Shown: positions 1 through 8,962, counted from the first letter of the stretch. The stretch: 64,000 nucleotides of DNA from Vibrio metoecus (GCF_000696385.1 NZ_JJMN01000046.1:124001-188000), one strand, 5' to 3'. Program-made: numbers and translations. The notes: generated by a model not told the origin, from the letters alone.

Positions 1-515
1 ATTCCTTGATTAATTGACGATTTGTGTCTCTTAGCAGAGTGCGTAGTACCTTCGTTGGCAGACGTCAGTACATTTCGGACACAAAAAAACCGGAGCGTTG
101 GCAGACGCTCCGGTTTTCAGCATTATAGGCCGCGTTTTTTTTCTCTCAAGACTGATATTTGACTTTTTTTTGTGTTACCCTTTCGAAGCTTTCATACCTA
201 TTCAGTACGTACTTTCCCTCCCCTCTGATATTCCTCTTAATAAACATTGCGTTAGGTTAATTTCGTCAAATTTACGACAGACTCTTCGCCCCAGAGAAAT
301 CGTTTGCTTCACCGCTGAGATCTTAATAACCTGAGCTAGATCACTTTTTAAACCCATTCTTTTTAGCTCAATTTATCACCTACACCAACAAAATCGATCA
401 CAGTCACATCACATATAAATAATTCATCGAAGTGAATCATTCGGCGCGCTTATTGCTTAGCTTTACCTATCATTACGTTAGATGTGACCCTTTCAAGGAA
501 AGGAACTGGTGATCT
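1..515. other. Intergenic region before the outer-membrane protein gene
   Basis: I find no convincing gene here. The 78-codon open frame at 98-334 begins inside a hairpin and codes a low-complexity Phe/Ser-rich peptide with no family resemblance. The only clear element is the hairpin at 87-116. An imperfect dyad (ATTCA-N6-TGAAT, near 422-437) lies about 80 bases before the next gene and might be a regulator site, but this is speculative. Confidence 0.5.
87..116. terminator. Bidirectional hairpin terminator
   Basis: The arms AAACCGGAGCGT and ACGCTCCGGTTT enclose a six-base loop. An A-run before and a T-run after allow it to work in either direction. It probably ends a gene lying left of the window. 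Confidence 0.7.
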
Positions 516-1064
516 ATGGCACATTCACATTATTGGCTGTTAGTTTGCTGTTGGTTAGCTCTACCTGTTTATGCAGGCTCTAGCCCCTATTCATTTTCTC
601 TCAATACGGGATTTAGCCGTATTGATAACTCGGCGAGTACCAATGAAGCTTGGGTGACTCAATTTGGTTATAACTATCAGTTTTCTCCCTTCATCGGTTT
701 AGATCTCGGTTATTCTGGGATGATCGGTAATGGCGCTGAAATGTTGAATATACAGCGGCAAAAGATTGACGTGAAAGTAGAAGGTTTCTACTTCGGAGCT
801 TTCATGGAACAGCCTATCAATAATGTCACCACCCTTTATGCAAGAGGCGGTGTGGCTCGGATGAAGGTGAAAGAGCGCTATGAAGTCGGCTCTATTGAGG
901 ATAACCAGCAATTCTCAGGTACCCATCCCTATTTAGGCATTGGAACCAAAGTTCAATCCAGTCTCGACAAAAGCTTGGCACTAACAATGGAATTGAGCTA
1001 TCAAACTCTCGAACAAGATTATTCGAGCCTCTCTTTTACTGTCGGTGGGCAATATCGTTTTTAA
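516..1064 (+). CDS. Small outer-membrane beta-barrel protein (OmpX/Ail or OmpA-barrel type)
   Basis: 182-residue precursor. Residues 1-20 form a signal peptide ending in PVYA-G, so the mature protein should be exported. The rest is alternating polar/hydrophobic strands with many Tyr and Gly, consistent with an eight-stranded barrel. It ends in a C-terminal Phe (QYRF), the usual signal for BAM-assembled outer-membrane proteins. The stretch YLGIGTKVQSS fits the penultimate strands of this superfamily. An AAGGAAAGGA ribosome site precedes the ATG. The gene stands alone, about 65 bases before the K+ channel gene. Family members serve in adhesion or envelope stress; the specific role here is unknown. 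Confidence 0.7.
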   Translation: MAHSHYWLLVCCWLALPVYAGSSPYSFSLNTGFSRIDNSASTNEAWVTQFGYNYQFSPFIGLDLGYSGMIGNGAEMLNIQRQKIDVKVEGFYFGAFMEQPINNVTTLYARGGVARMKVKERYEVGSIEDNQQFSGTHPYLGIGTKVQSSLDKSLALTMELSYQTLEQDYSSLSFTVGGQYRF

Positions 1065-1128
1065 CCAACACGAGTGCGCTATTTTTTGATAGGCTAAGAC
1101 CACATTTACTCTATATCGCCTGTGTTTT

Positions 1129-1899
1129 ATGAAGTTAGCCATTCGAAAGAAACTGTTAGAAAAAGTCGAGAACACAACAGAAACCCCCATGTTAATTCTG
1201 TCTGTGGTTTATGTTGTGGTGGCTCTATTGCCCGATATTGCCGTCTTAGCTCCGGATGATTTGGAGTTTCTTGATGGTTTACTGTGGATTGTCTGGGGTA
1301 TTTTTGCGACTGAACTATTAGTTAAAATCACCGTTAGCCCAAAACCCTTACAATATATGGTGCAGAACTGGCCAGATGTCTTGATTGTAGCGATGCCATT
1401 TCTACGACCATTACGCTTTTTACGCATTTTATTGGTTCTGCCAAAAGCGTGGAAACAAACCAAATCTGTGCTGCGCCAAAAAACGTTTAGTTTTATCGGT
1501 CTCACCAGTCTTTCTACCGTTTTACTCTCTGCTGCTTTTGTTTATTTGGTGGAGAAAGGTACACCAAGCCCAATTAACAGTTATTCAGATGCACTCTGGT
1601 GGGCGATGTCGACGATTACGACTGTTGGCTATGGGGACATGTATCCTGTGACAGGATTTGGGCGAGGTGTCGCCGTATTTTTGATGTTAACTGGGATCAC
1701 TTTATTTGGCTTACTCACAGCAAGTGTCGCCTCCTTTTTTGTAGAAGATGACACTTCCAAGAAAGATCACCAATCGATCAACACGCTGTTGGAGAAAAAT
1801 CAGTTATTGGAAACACAACTGAGCCAATTGGTGGCGGCTCAACGTCCGAAACGACGTTTCCATCTGGCGAGCTATCGTCAACAGCTCGCCCAAACGTGA
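1129..1899 (+). CDS. Voltage-gated K+ channel family protein
   Basis: 256 residues. The selectivity filter TVGYGD is at residues 165-170 and follows a pore helix (SDALWWAMSTITT). An S4-like segment with regularly spaced arginines (RPLRFLRILLVLPKAWK) is near residues 93-109, and four hydrophobic segments precede it in a compact S1-S6 layout. The C-terminal 45 residues are predicted cytoplasmic and contain a short coiled coil (LLEKNQLLETQLSQL), a plausible tetramerisation element. No RCK or cyclic-nucleotide domain is present. It should conduct K+ across the inner membrane. It seems to be transcribed alone, and no terminator is obvious before the convergent antiporter gene. Confidence 0.88.
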   Translation: MKLAIRKKLLEKVENTTETPMLILSVVYVVVALLPDIAVLAPDDLEFLDGLLWIVWGIFATELLVKITVSPKPLQYMVQNWPDVLIVAMPFLRPLRFLRILLVLPKAWKQTKSVLRQKTFSFIGLTSLSTVLLSAAFVYLVEKGTPSPINSYSDALWWAMSTITTVGYGDMYPVTGFGRGVAVFLMLTGITLFGLLTASVASFFVEDDTSKKDHQSINTLLEKNQLLETQLSQLVAAQRPKRRFHLASYRQQLAQT

Positions 1900-1960
1900 A
1901 AATGAGAGACAAAGCCAGAAGCCTAAGACAAAGCGTCGTCGTTTATCTCTTTGATTGTCG

Positions 1961-3298
1961 CTAACGCATGGTGTGGCGGCGAAATACCGCCACAATGGCA
2001 GCTACCGCGAGGAAGAAGCAGTAGTAAGAGTAACTCACTACACTCAGCGGCGACATATGGAATATCGAGCCCAGTAGCAGCGCTTGAGCACCATATGGCA
2101 AGATACCCTGCATAATACACGAGAAGATGTCCAGTAAGCTGGCAGAACGCTTAGGCGTCACATTATTTTGTTCTGCGAGTTCTTTTGCCACTCCACCACT
2201 TACGATGATTGCCACGGTGTTATTGGCCGTGCATGCGTTAGTTAACGCGACTAAACCGGCAATCCCTAATTCACTGGCACGCATCTTCTGTACATCACCG
2301 TGTGAACGAGCAAACTTATTAATCATTCGGCTAATTTGGTGTGTGAGAAACGCTAATCCACCTTGCTGCTTCATTAGCTCGCCCATTCCCCCGATCAGCA
2401 TCGACAGTAGGAAAATTTCCTGCATATTTCCAAAGCCTGCATACACATCTTTTGTGAGAGCAGACAGTGAGTAGCCATCACTAAAACCTCCGACGCCAGC
2501 AGCCATTAACGTCCCGACTAGCAGCACAAGGAACACATTGAATCCCATCACCGCAAGAACGAGGATCGTCAAGTATGGCAACACTTTCAACCATTCAATC
2601 TCACTCGTTGCTGGTGATTGTGCGGTTTGGCTACTGAGTGTAAATACCACCAACGCAAGTATTGCAGCAGGCAGAGCAATACGAATGTTTTCTTTAAACT
2701 TATCACGCATGTGGCAGCCCTGAGAACGAGTCGCCGCAATGGTGGTATCAGAGATGATGGATAGGTTATCACCAAACATGGCGCCACTAAGCACGACACC
2801 TGCCGTCAAACCCAAATTCAACTCTGCCGCTTGAGCAATGCCTAGAGCGACCGGTGCAATTGCTGCAATCGTCCCCATAGAGGTACCCATTGCAGTTGCA
2901 ACAAAAGCAGAAATCACAAATAACCCAGGCAGAATCAGGCTAGCCGGCAACAGAGCCAAGCCAAGATTTACCGTTGCATCCACACCTCCCGTCGCTTTCG
3001 CTACGGCAGCAAATGCACCAGCAAGCAGATAGATGATGCACATCGCCATGATATCGCTATGACCCACACCACGTAGGAACTGTTCAATCGCACGGTTGAG
3101 TGATTCTTTACTCAAGGTGATCGCCAACACGACAGCAGGCAACACAGCTACCGGAGCAGGTAACTGGTAAAATGCAAATTCAACCCCTTGTAAAGTGAGA
3201 TAACTGCCCACTCCCATAAATAGCAGTAAAAAGACCATGAGTGGTAACAGGGCAAGAGCATTGGGTTGTTGGGGCTGTGATGAAGGTGTGTAGTGCAT
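1961..3298 (-). CDS. Na+/H+ antiporter family membrane protein (NhaC-like)
   Basis: 445 residues with about eleven hydrophobic spans. Conserved stretches include SGAMFGDNLSIISDTTIAATRSQGC near residues 190-215 and ALTNACTANNTVAIIVSGG near 350-370. Both are typical of the NhaC/YuiF-type ion:proton antiporter family, with polar Asp/Asn residues inside membrane helices. It probably exchanges Na+ (or another cation or organic anion) for protons at the inner membrane. The gene is single and divergent from the ldhA homologue, with about 180 bases between the two starts. The exact substrate cannot be read from sequence. Confidence 0.8.
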   Translation of the reverse strand: MHYTPSSQPQQPNALALLPLMVFLLLFMGVGSYLTLQGVEFAFYQLPAPVAVLPAVVLAITLSKESLNRAIEQFLRGVGHSDIMAMCIIYLLAGAFAAVAKATGGVDATVNLGLALLPASLILPGLFVISAFVATAMGTSMGTIAAIAPVALGIAQAAELNLGLTAGVVLSGAMFGDNLSIISDTTIAATRSQGCHMRDKFKENIRIALPAAILALVVFTLSSQTAQSPATSEIEWLKVLPYLTILVLAVMGFNVFLVLLVGTLMAAGVGGFSDGYSLSALTKDVYAGFGNMQEIFLLSMLIGGMGELMKQQGGLAFLTHQISRMINKFARSHGDVQKMRASELGIAGLVALTNACTANNTVAIIVSGGVAKELAEQNNVTPKRSASLLDIFSCIMQGILPYGAQALLLGSIFHMSPLSVVSYSYYCFFLAVAAIVAVFRRHTMR

Positions 3299-3479
3299 GC
3301 AGAAATCAAATCATCTTAACTAAATTGGGCGCAAAGCCTAAAGGCAAGCCGCACACATGTCAACTGTCTAGACGTCCAAACATCCATTTGTTGCACACTT
3401 AGACGTAATAATTTTGGGGTTTATTTTTCCCGACAATAGGTATATCAATACCGTAGAATCATTAATAACAGGAATTACT

Positions 3480-4476
3480 ATGCTCAACGTCGTATTTTTT
3501 AGCGCAAAATCCTATGATATCACCTCATTTAATCCAATGGTTGACCCCTCACTGTTAGCGCTGCATTTTCATGATTTTCGGCTCACCGAAAAAACCGCAC
3601 AAATGGCTAAAGGCTGTGAAGTCGTATGCGCTTTTGTCAATGATGATCTGAGCGCGCCGGTTTTAGAACAGCTGTATCAAGGTGGCACACGTTTAATTGC
3701 CATGCGCTGCGCGGGATTCGATAAAGTTGATTTGGCCGCCGCGAAAACACTCGGTATTCAAGTAGTGCGAGTCCCAGCCTATTCTCCCGAAGCCGTAGCG
3801 GAACATACGGTGGGAATGATGATGTGCCTTAACCGTCGTTTCCATAAAGCCTACCAGCGCACACGAGATGCTAATTTCTCGCTAGATGGCTTAGTTGGTT
3901 TCAACTTTTATAGGCAAAACAGTGGGGGTCATCGGCTCTGGAAAAATTGGCGTAGCAACCATGCGTATCCTAAAAGGGCTCGGCATGCAGATTCTCTGTT
4001 TTGATCCTTACCCAAATCCAGAAGCGATCACGCTAGGCGCACGCTACGTTGAACTGCCTGAGCTATTTGCTCACAGTGATGTCATCACTTTGCATTGTCC
4101 TATGAGCAAAGAGAACTACCATTTGTTAAATGATGCCGCGTTTGAACAGATGAAAGATGGGGTCATGATCATCAACACCAGTCGAGGCGAGTTGTTAGAT
4201 TCTGCCGCCGCGATCGAAGCTCTCAAACGAGGACGAATTGGCGCATTAGGTTTGGATGTTTACGACAATGAGAAAGATCTGTTCTTCCAAGACAAGTCCA
4301 ACGATGTGATCGTCGATGATGTCTTCCGTCGTCTTTCCGCTTGTCACAACGTGCTGTTTACGGGTCACCAAGCCTTTTTGACTGAAGATGCGCTCAACAA
4401 CATTGCCCAAACCACACTCAACAATATTGAGCTTTTTTTCAGCAACCAAACATCAGGCAACGAACTAATTCAATAA
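3480..4476 (+). pseudogene. ldhA: Fermentative D-lactate dehydrogenase, broken by one +1 frameshift
   Basis: If the frameshift is corrected this is a 331-residue NAD-dependent 2-hydroxyacid dehydrogenase that reduces pyruvate to D-lactate in fermentation. It closely resembles E. coli LdhA throughout: AMRCAGFDKVDLAAAK, PEAVAEHTVGMMM, the NAD-binding GVIGSGKIG, NTSRGE with the substrate-binding Arg, and the catalytic His in FTGHQAFLT. The start at 3480 is chosen by alignment to the family; an upstream in-frame ATG at 3414 adds unrelated residues. The frame is lost at the T-run 3906-3909: removing one T restores GFNFIGKTVGVIG. It converges with and overlaps the nnr gene by 12 bases. Confidence 0.9.
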
Positions 4477-5937
4477 CTCACGCAGATGTGGCAATAAATC
4501 ACTGGCCAGAAGCCCTCTCTGGCCATGTGCTTTGGCATCTAAATCAGCGGCGCTACTGTGTAACCATACGCCAAGCTTCGCGGCCTCTGCTAAACCAATT
4601 TTTTGGGCTAAGAGCGCCGCAATAATTCCGGTGAGCACATCGCCCATCCCACCACTGGCCATTCCAGGATTTCCTTGTAAGCAAACCGCAATCTCTTTGC
4701 CATCATAAACAAGAGTTCCAGCCCCTTTCAGTACCACAACCCCGCCATAACGCTGTTGTAAAGCACGAACCGCTGCAAAGCGATCCTTTTCAATCGCTTC
4801 CACATCACATTCCAATAGGCGTGCTGCTTCAACAGGATGTGGGGTAATAATGCGTTGGGCATCATAGTTTGGCGTTAAGGAAAGAAAATACAGAGCATCA
4901 GCATCCCATACTTTCGGCACAACCAGTGGACTCAAACGTTGCATGATCTGCTGAGCCTGTGCATCTCTGCCCAAACCGGGACCTAGCGCAAGCGCATCAC
5001 ACCATTGAATACGGTCTTCAAATAAGTGCTGTTTACTCCAACTGGTACTCATCACTTCAGGAGTAATCGTCAACATAGCCGTTACATTGTCCGGATGAGT
5101 CATCGCCGCCGTTAATCCGGCTCCCGTTCTGGCACAAGCAGAAGCACAAAGAATGAGAGCCCCACCCATACCCTCATTTCCGCCCACGATCAGTGCTTTG
5201 CCATTTTGACCTTTATGGGTACACGCCGCTCTCGGTGGAAGTAAACTGTGTCGTAACTTACCTTCAATCGCGACCACGGACGGCGCATTGTGTTGTGCAA
5301 ACACGTCTTCAACGCCTAAACCCGCATAATGTAAAGCACCAACATAGCAACGTGCCTGCCCCGTGACTAACCCTTGTTTTAGGCCAATTAAGCTCACCGT
5401 ATGCTGCGCCTTGATACAAGCACCCATTACTTGACCTGTATCGGCACATAAGCCAGAAGGGACATCAATCGACACAATAGGCTTACCACTAAGATTCAAC
5501 TGTTCAACCAAAGGTACAACTTGTGGCCGCAGCGCCTCTTTCAAGCCAATCCCAAATAGCGCATCAATAATAACATCCACGGTTTCAGGCAGTTCTGTTT
5601 GTGGAGCATAAACCGCTCCCCCCAACTCCTTCCATTGTTGATAGGCTTGATGTGCTTCAGGAGGGAGGTTATCTGGATCGCCTAGCTGCCAAACAGTGAC
5701 GTCAATCCCCATATGCCGCGCTAAAACAGCCACGATATAGCCATCACCTCCATTATTTCCACCACCACAACAAATCAGCCAATGATGACTGGAAGGAAAT
5801 TGGGCAAAAGCGATCGTAAAAACCGCTTGGCCTGCCCGCTCCATCAAATTGAACAGGTCAAGTCCACGCTCTTGTGCGGCTTGTTGTTCACCTTGTTTGA
5901 GCTGCTGTGTCGTATAAAAATGACTGGGTAACGGCAT
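4465..5937 (-). CDS. nnr: Bifunctional NAD(P)H-hydrate epimerase / ADP-dependent dehydratase
   Basis: About 490 residues. The N-terminal YjeF/NnrE domain (to about residue 220) contains GGGNNGGDGY, which binds the NAD(P)HX ribose-phosphate, and DALFGIGL. The C-terminal NnrD domain contains ALGPGLGRD, VWDADALYFL, TPHPVEAARLL and the catalytic NPGMASGGMGDVLTG. The enzyme repairs hydrated NADH and NADPH in the cytoplasm, by epimerising R and S forms and dehydrating with ADP. I prefer the start at 5937 (MPLPSHFY) over the in-frame ATG at 5967, because the latter lies within a perfect 10-bp hairpin (5957-5983) separating this gene from the PAS gene upstream. No frameshift is seen. Confidence 0.88.
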   Translation of the reverse strand: MPLPSHFYTTQQLKQGEQQAAQERGLDLFNLMERAGQAVFTIAFAQFPSSHHWLICCGGGNNGGDGYIVAVLARHMGIDVTVWQLGDPDNLPPEAHQAYQQWKELGGAVYAPQTELPETVDVIIDALFGIGLKEALRPQVVPLVEQLNLSGKPIVSIDVPSGLCADTGQVMGACIKAQHTVSLIGLKQGLVTGQARCYVGALHYAGLGVEDVFAQHNAPSVVAIEGKLRHSLLPPRAACTHKGQNGKALIVGGNEGMGGALILCASACARTGAGLTAAMTHPDNVTAMLTITPEVMSTSWSKQHLFEDRIQWCDALALGPGLGRDAQAQQIMQRLSPLVVPKVWDADALYFLSLTPNYDAQRIITPHPVEAARLLECDVEAIEKDRFAAVRALQQRYGGVVVLKGAGTLVYDGKEIAVCLQGNPGMASGGMGDVLTGIIAALLAQKIGLAEAAKLGVWLHSSAADLDAKAHGQRGLLASDLLPHLRELLN

Positions 5938-5956
5938 AAGAATATCCAACTGCAGG

Positions 5957-5983
5957 TAAGCGGCCATGGGGAATGGCCGCTTA
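5957..5983 (-). terminator. Intercistronic hairpin between the PAS gene and nnr
   Basis: The arms TAAGCGGCCA and TGGCCGCTTA are perfect complements around a seven-base loop. The hairpin lies just after the stop of the PAS gene and overlaps an alternative nnr ATG. It lacks a U-tract, so it may act as an RNA processing or stability element rather than a full terminator. Confidence 0.5.
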
Positions 5984-5987
5984 GCAT

Positions 5988-6434
5988 TTATTGAGCTGAT
6001 GCTTGTATAGAGATCAAAGCTTCACTGGTGGCATCTTGAATCGATAAAAACAGCGAATTGACCACACCGGTTGGGGTTCGCATGGGATTTAGCGTCACGT
6101 TTTGGTACATAAAGTTAGCCTGTTGGGTTACAGGACGTACGTTACGGCAATGAAAAAGATAAGGACGCTGTTGCCATGTAATGAAGCTGCGACATCCAAG
6201 GTCATAAACGGGTTTCGCCTTGAGTTTAAACCATTCGCGAGGGATTTCAGGAAACAGTTCAAACAACGATTTACCAATGGCATCATGGGCTTGTTTACCA
6301 CTGTGGTGTGTCATAAACCCGTTCCACACTTGGACATTGTAATCACGATCTATCACGATCAATCCCATATCGACATTCTGCACCATGTCAACCATCCAGT
6401 GGAATTGCTCAAACTCCGCAGGTAACGCTAACAT
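5988..6434 (-). CDS. PAS-domain signalling protein
   Basis: 148 residues forming a single PAS domain with no output domain. Visible PAS features are GLIVIDRDYNVQVWNGFM, HDAIGKSLFELFPEI and a C-terminal strand SLFLSIQDAT. It probably senses a small ligand or redox state and acts through a partner. Its start codon overlaps the stop of the upstream REC-CheC gene by one base (TGATG), with GGAGG just before, so the two are translationally coupled and probably function together. No histidine kinase lies nearby. Confidence is high for the domain and low for the function. Confidence 0.78.
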   Translation of the reverse strand: MLALPAEFEQFHWMVDMVQNVDMGLIVIDRDYNVQVWNGFMTHHSGKQAHDAIGKSLFELFPEIPREWFKLKAKPVYDLGCRSFITWQQRPYLFHCRNVRPVTQQANFMYQNVTLNPMRTPTGVVNSLFLSIQDATSEALISIQASAQ

Positions 6435-7438
6435 CAGAAGTCCTCCATTAAATAGGAAAGTTTGTTATCTAGCAGCGGCAAAGACTCATCCACAAACATA
6501 AACAACAAGTCACAACGGATCGAAGTCCCCTCAATGTTATAACTCACTTCAAATGTCATCGTTTTTCTAAACGATCCTGCAGTAGAGTTGATCACCGAAT
6601 CGATAGAAAGGTGTCGTCCTAACAATACTGGAGAGCTTTGGAAGAAACGTACTTCAGCTTGATGCCCCAAACCGTTCAAAAACGATCCCACTAGAATATT
6701 GGAAACATCCATCAACAGTTCTAATTCTTGCAGGTCTTCACTGTCTACAGGCACTTTCATCAATTTTTTGAGATCAGCGACACTCGAATCACTCAGTAAA
6801 ACGAGTGCTTCACCAGCAATACCTTCACCACTAAAACCCTGACAAACCCCCGAAACTTGACTGTTATCCGCCAGATCGCGTAGTGCCATATGTAACTCAC
6901 TCACCTCAAATATATTGACATTGGGTAAGGGCAACTCAACAAACACATCGAAGTGACGGGCTAAAGCATCAGCCGCTCGGCCAATGGAAACGTTCGCGAC
7001 TTCCATATAAATGTCACGACGTTTTAAAATTGGCAGCTCAATCGAAACTGGCGTAACAATACGCGGTTGAGTCGGCGGTTCCACCAACATCTTAAGAACA
7101 TCATTCAAAACGTTCTTATCAATCGGCTTTTGAATGAAGGCTTTCGCACCCAACGCAAGCACACGCTCTTTGGCTTTAGGCTGGATATCACCAGAAACAA
7201 CCACCACAGGGGTCGTGTGTCCCTTTTTCCCCATAGCCTCTAATGTCTCGAAACCATCGAGCTCAGGCATAGTAAGGTCCAAAAACATGAGCTTAAAGCT
7301 TTGATTTTCTAAAATGCTCATCGCATCTAGTCCATGCACCGCAAACGTGATATCCGCATTAAGCGATGCAGGAAGCGAGCGCGCCATTTGTTTGCGCGCG
7401 AGTGGAGAGTCATCACAGATGAGAACAGGGAAAGACAT
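6434..7438 (-). CDS. Response regulator with C-terminal CheC-like domain
   Basis: 334 residues. The N-terminal receiver domain (about 1-125) has the acidic pair CDDSP, the phospho-acceptor Asp in MFLDLTMPELDG, and the conserved Lys in FIQKPID. The C-terminal part (about 150-334) resembles the CheC/CheX phosphatase fold, including ELELLMDVSNILVGSFLNGL. A chemotaxis-type aspartyl-phosphatase or adaptor output is therefore likely, rather than DNA binding. The start at 7438 (MSFPVLICDD) has a strong AAGGTGGTG ribosome site; an upstream in-frame ATG at 7495 would add an unconserved leader. It is coupled to the following PAS gene. Confidence 0.82.
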   Translation of the reverse strand: MSFPVLICDDSPLARKQMARSLPASLNADITFAVHGLDAMSILENQSFKLMFLDLTMPELDGFETLEAMGKKGHTTPVVVVSGDIQPKAKERVLALGAKAFIQKPIDKNVLNDVLKMLVEPPTQPRIVTPVSIELPILKRRDIYMEVANVSIGRAADALARHFDVFVELPLPNVNIFEVSELHMALRDLADNSQVSGVCQGFSGEGIAGEALVLLSDSSVADLKKLMKVPVDSEDLQELELLMDVSNILVGSFLNGLGHQAEVRFFQSSPVLLGRHLSIDSVINSTAGSFRKTMTFEVSYNIEGTSIRCDLLFMFVDESLPLLDNKLSYLMEDF

Positions 7439-7525
7439 GCCACCACCTTGTTTGTTTTTATCAGTTACTAAAGTGTATACCCAAAATTCAAACAACAGCT
7501 AGGTAAAAGGTGGTCAGACTGAAAA

Positions 7526-7765
7526 TCAGATTGCAGGCCAGAAGGTTAGCAGTGCAATTCGTAAGATCACCGCAAATAAAATACAGCTGATCCCTAAACG
7601 GTACCATTTGAACTCTTCAACAGTCATCGGAATACGTTTATAAAACATCGTAACGACACCTTTCCAATCTTGGCTACGTCGTCCATAACGCATTATCCCC
7701 GTCAAAACCAATAAAATACCACCAACCAGTATCAGTTTTTCTACCCAAAACAGCACCATATCCAT
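7526..7765 (-). CDS. Small inner-membrane protein, function unknown
   Basis: 79 residues with two hydrophobic helices: residues 5-24 (VEKLILVGGILLVLTGIM) and 56-77 (LGISCILFAVILRIALLTF), joined by a basic loop. I do not recognise a named family. It lies about 90 bases upstream of the response regulator gene on the same strand and might share a transcript, but no functional link is evident. Confidence 0.55.
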   Translation of the reverse strand: MDMVLFWVEKLILVGGILLVLTGIMRYGRRSQDWKGVVTMFYKRIPMTVEEFKWYRLGISCILFAVILRIALLTFWPAI

Positions 7766-7899
7766 ACTCAGCTCTCCAGTTCATTTTTCATAGTGTAAAC
7801 AGGAGGCTTCGTTTTTTCTGTTGTACAAAAGTCGAACATGCCCACAAGGTGAGCATCATGAAAGGAAAAGTAGAGAACGGTGTATCACACCCAATAAAA

Positions 7900-7923
7900 A
7901 AGCAGAGCTTAATGGCTCTGCTT
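7900..7923 (-). terminator. Rho-independent terminator of the His-tailed membrane protein gene
   Basis: The arms AAGCAGAG and CTCTGCTT enclose an eight-base loop. On the minus strand they are followed by a run of T. Confidence 0.8.
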
Positions 7924-7945
7924 GCATTGAAACTTAGTCTCTCTT

Positions 7946-8323
7946 CTAGTGAGAGTGGGATTGTGTGTGCGTGGCAATAATTTTCGCTCTGAGTTTCATC
8001 GCTAATTCGCGATAACGGAACCAGAAATAGGTCGCGACGATGGAGAAGAAAAGATAGGACAACGCAAATACAAATGGCGATGTCATCAAATCATTTGAAA
8101 TGCCCCACATAACGCCAACCACAGTCACCGTAATTTTGGCCAAAAAACCGCACAACAGTAAAAATACAGCCAGTTGTGGGAATCGAGTGCTGCGGAAAGC
8201 CAACCAGTAACAACTTCCAACCGCTAAAGATGCCACACCAAACCCGAGAATAAACGAGTAAAGATGTTCAGCTGACGCAATACCGCCAGACACAGAAAGC
8301 ATGAGAATTAAAAACAGTTTCAT
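7946..8323 (-). CDS. Inner-membrane protein with His-rich tail, function unknown
   Basis: 125 residues with four hydrophobic segments; the first may be a cleavable signal (SVSGGIASA). The C-terminus is cytoplasmic-looking and basic and ends in a short His/Ser tail (THTQSHSH) that could bind metal. I cannot assign a family. The gene is monocistronic, ending at the hairpin 7900-7923, and is followed at a distance by the 79-residue membrane protein gene. Confidence 0.55.
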   Translation of the reverse strand: MKLFLILMLSVSGGIASAEHLYSFILGFGVASLAVGSCYWLAFRSTRFPQLAVFLLLCGFLAKITVTVVGVMWGISNDLMTSPFVFALSYLFFSIVATYFWFRYRELAMKLRAKIIATHTQSHSH

Positions 8324-8598
8324 GATGCACCTACCTCAATTTACCTCAAAAAGCATCCATTCATTTTTGAAAACTCATTTTTAGTTAATTTTGAACCTTC
8401 AGAAATTTATTTCAAGCTCAAAAAGCATGCAGATTTTGTATCTAAATTTTAATGAAGATCATTGTTACATAAAGGTTAAAGGCAAATCACTTGCCAATTA
8501 ATGCTCAGGAAGAAGGAATGCAGAACCAAAGCAACAAAAGGAAACATTTTAAACAATTTGCTTACAAATGACTTTTGATACTTTTTCTCCATTGTGAG

Positions 8599-8706
8599 AT
8601 GTCAGACCAGTTTTACGACGCTAGTATTGAACGCTATATCAACGAATTACGTATCCGTTGTGAAGTGAAGCAGAGGGGTGAAGTTGGGAGGAATTGTGAG
8701 CGCTGA
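8599..8706 (+). CDS. Possible 35-residue small protein
   Basis: An ATG frame codes a charged peptide starting MSDQFYDASIERYINELR and ending in GRNCER. The composition looks protein-like, but the ribosome site is weak (GTGAG) and I know no homologue. It lies in the 400-base gap between the His-tailed membrane protein gene and arfA, and ends near the arfA 3' end. It may be a real small protein, a gene remnant or chance. Confidence 0.3.
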   Translation: MSDQFYDASIERYINELRIRCEVKQRGEVGRNCER

Positions 8707-8731
8707 AAATCTAAGTTGAAGATAGAGAATG

Positions 8732-8962
8732 TTATACCGAAAAACAAACGTATTCATCTATTTTTGGGTAACACTCTCTACCTTTGAACTTCATTTTACG
8801 CGAGTAGCTACCTTTGCCTTTTTTGGCTTTTTCCATGCGACAACGAAACACAGGGCTTGTGACGACTGCTTTAAGGGCATTATCTTGAATCGTACCGCGT
8901 CCACACTCGGTATCTATAACCGTCGGGGTCGAGGTAGCTTTCTCTACCGTTTTTTCTTTCAT
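8732..8962 (-). CDS. arfA: Alternative ribosome-rescue factor A
   Basis: 76 residues. The core GRGTIQDNALKAVV followed by PVFRCRMEKAKKGKGSY matches ArfA, whose Lys/Gly-rich KKGKGSY segment enters the mRNA channel of stalled ribosomes and recruits RF2. It backs up tmRNA in rescuing non-stop complexes. The start at 8962 has a GGAG site at the right distance; an ATG four codons upstream overlaps that site. Residues after KGRE form a short hydrophobic tail (DEYVCFSV) comparable to the tail in E. coli that makes full-length ArfA unstable. A hairpin inside the coding region (8767-8812) lies where the E. coli gene is cut by RNase III or terminated. Confidence 0.85.
   Translation of the reverse strand: MKEKTVEKATSTPTVIDTECGRGTIQDNALKAVVTSPVFRCRMEKAKKGKGSYSRKMKFKGRECYPKIDEYVCFSV
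8767..8812 (-). promoter_or_regulatory. Hairpin within arfA coding sequence
   Basis: In the transcript, GGTAGCTACTC (8802-8812) pairs with GAGTGTTACC (8767-8776), with one bulge and one G-U pair and a loop of about 25 bases. It covers the codons just after KKGKGSY. In E. coli a hairpin at this place produces a non-stop arfA mRNA and links ArfA supply to tmRNA activity; the same role is inferred here. Confidence 0.55.

Noticed and set aside
98..334. 78-codon plus-strand open frame
   Set aside because: It starts inside the terminator hairpin, has no ribosome site and codes a low-complexity peptide without family likeness.
5937..5967. nnr start at the upstream ATG 5967
   Set aside because: That ATG lies in a perfect hairpin and the added ten residues are unconserved; 5937 fits the family better, though this is not proven.
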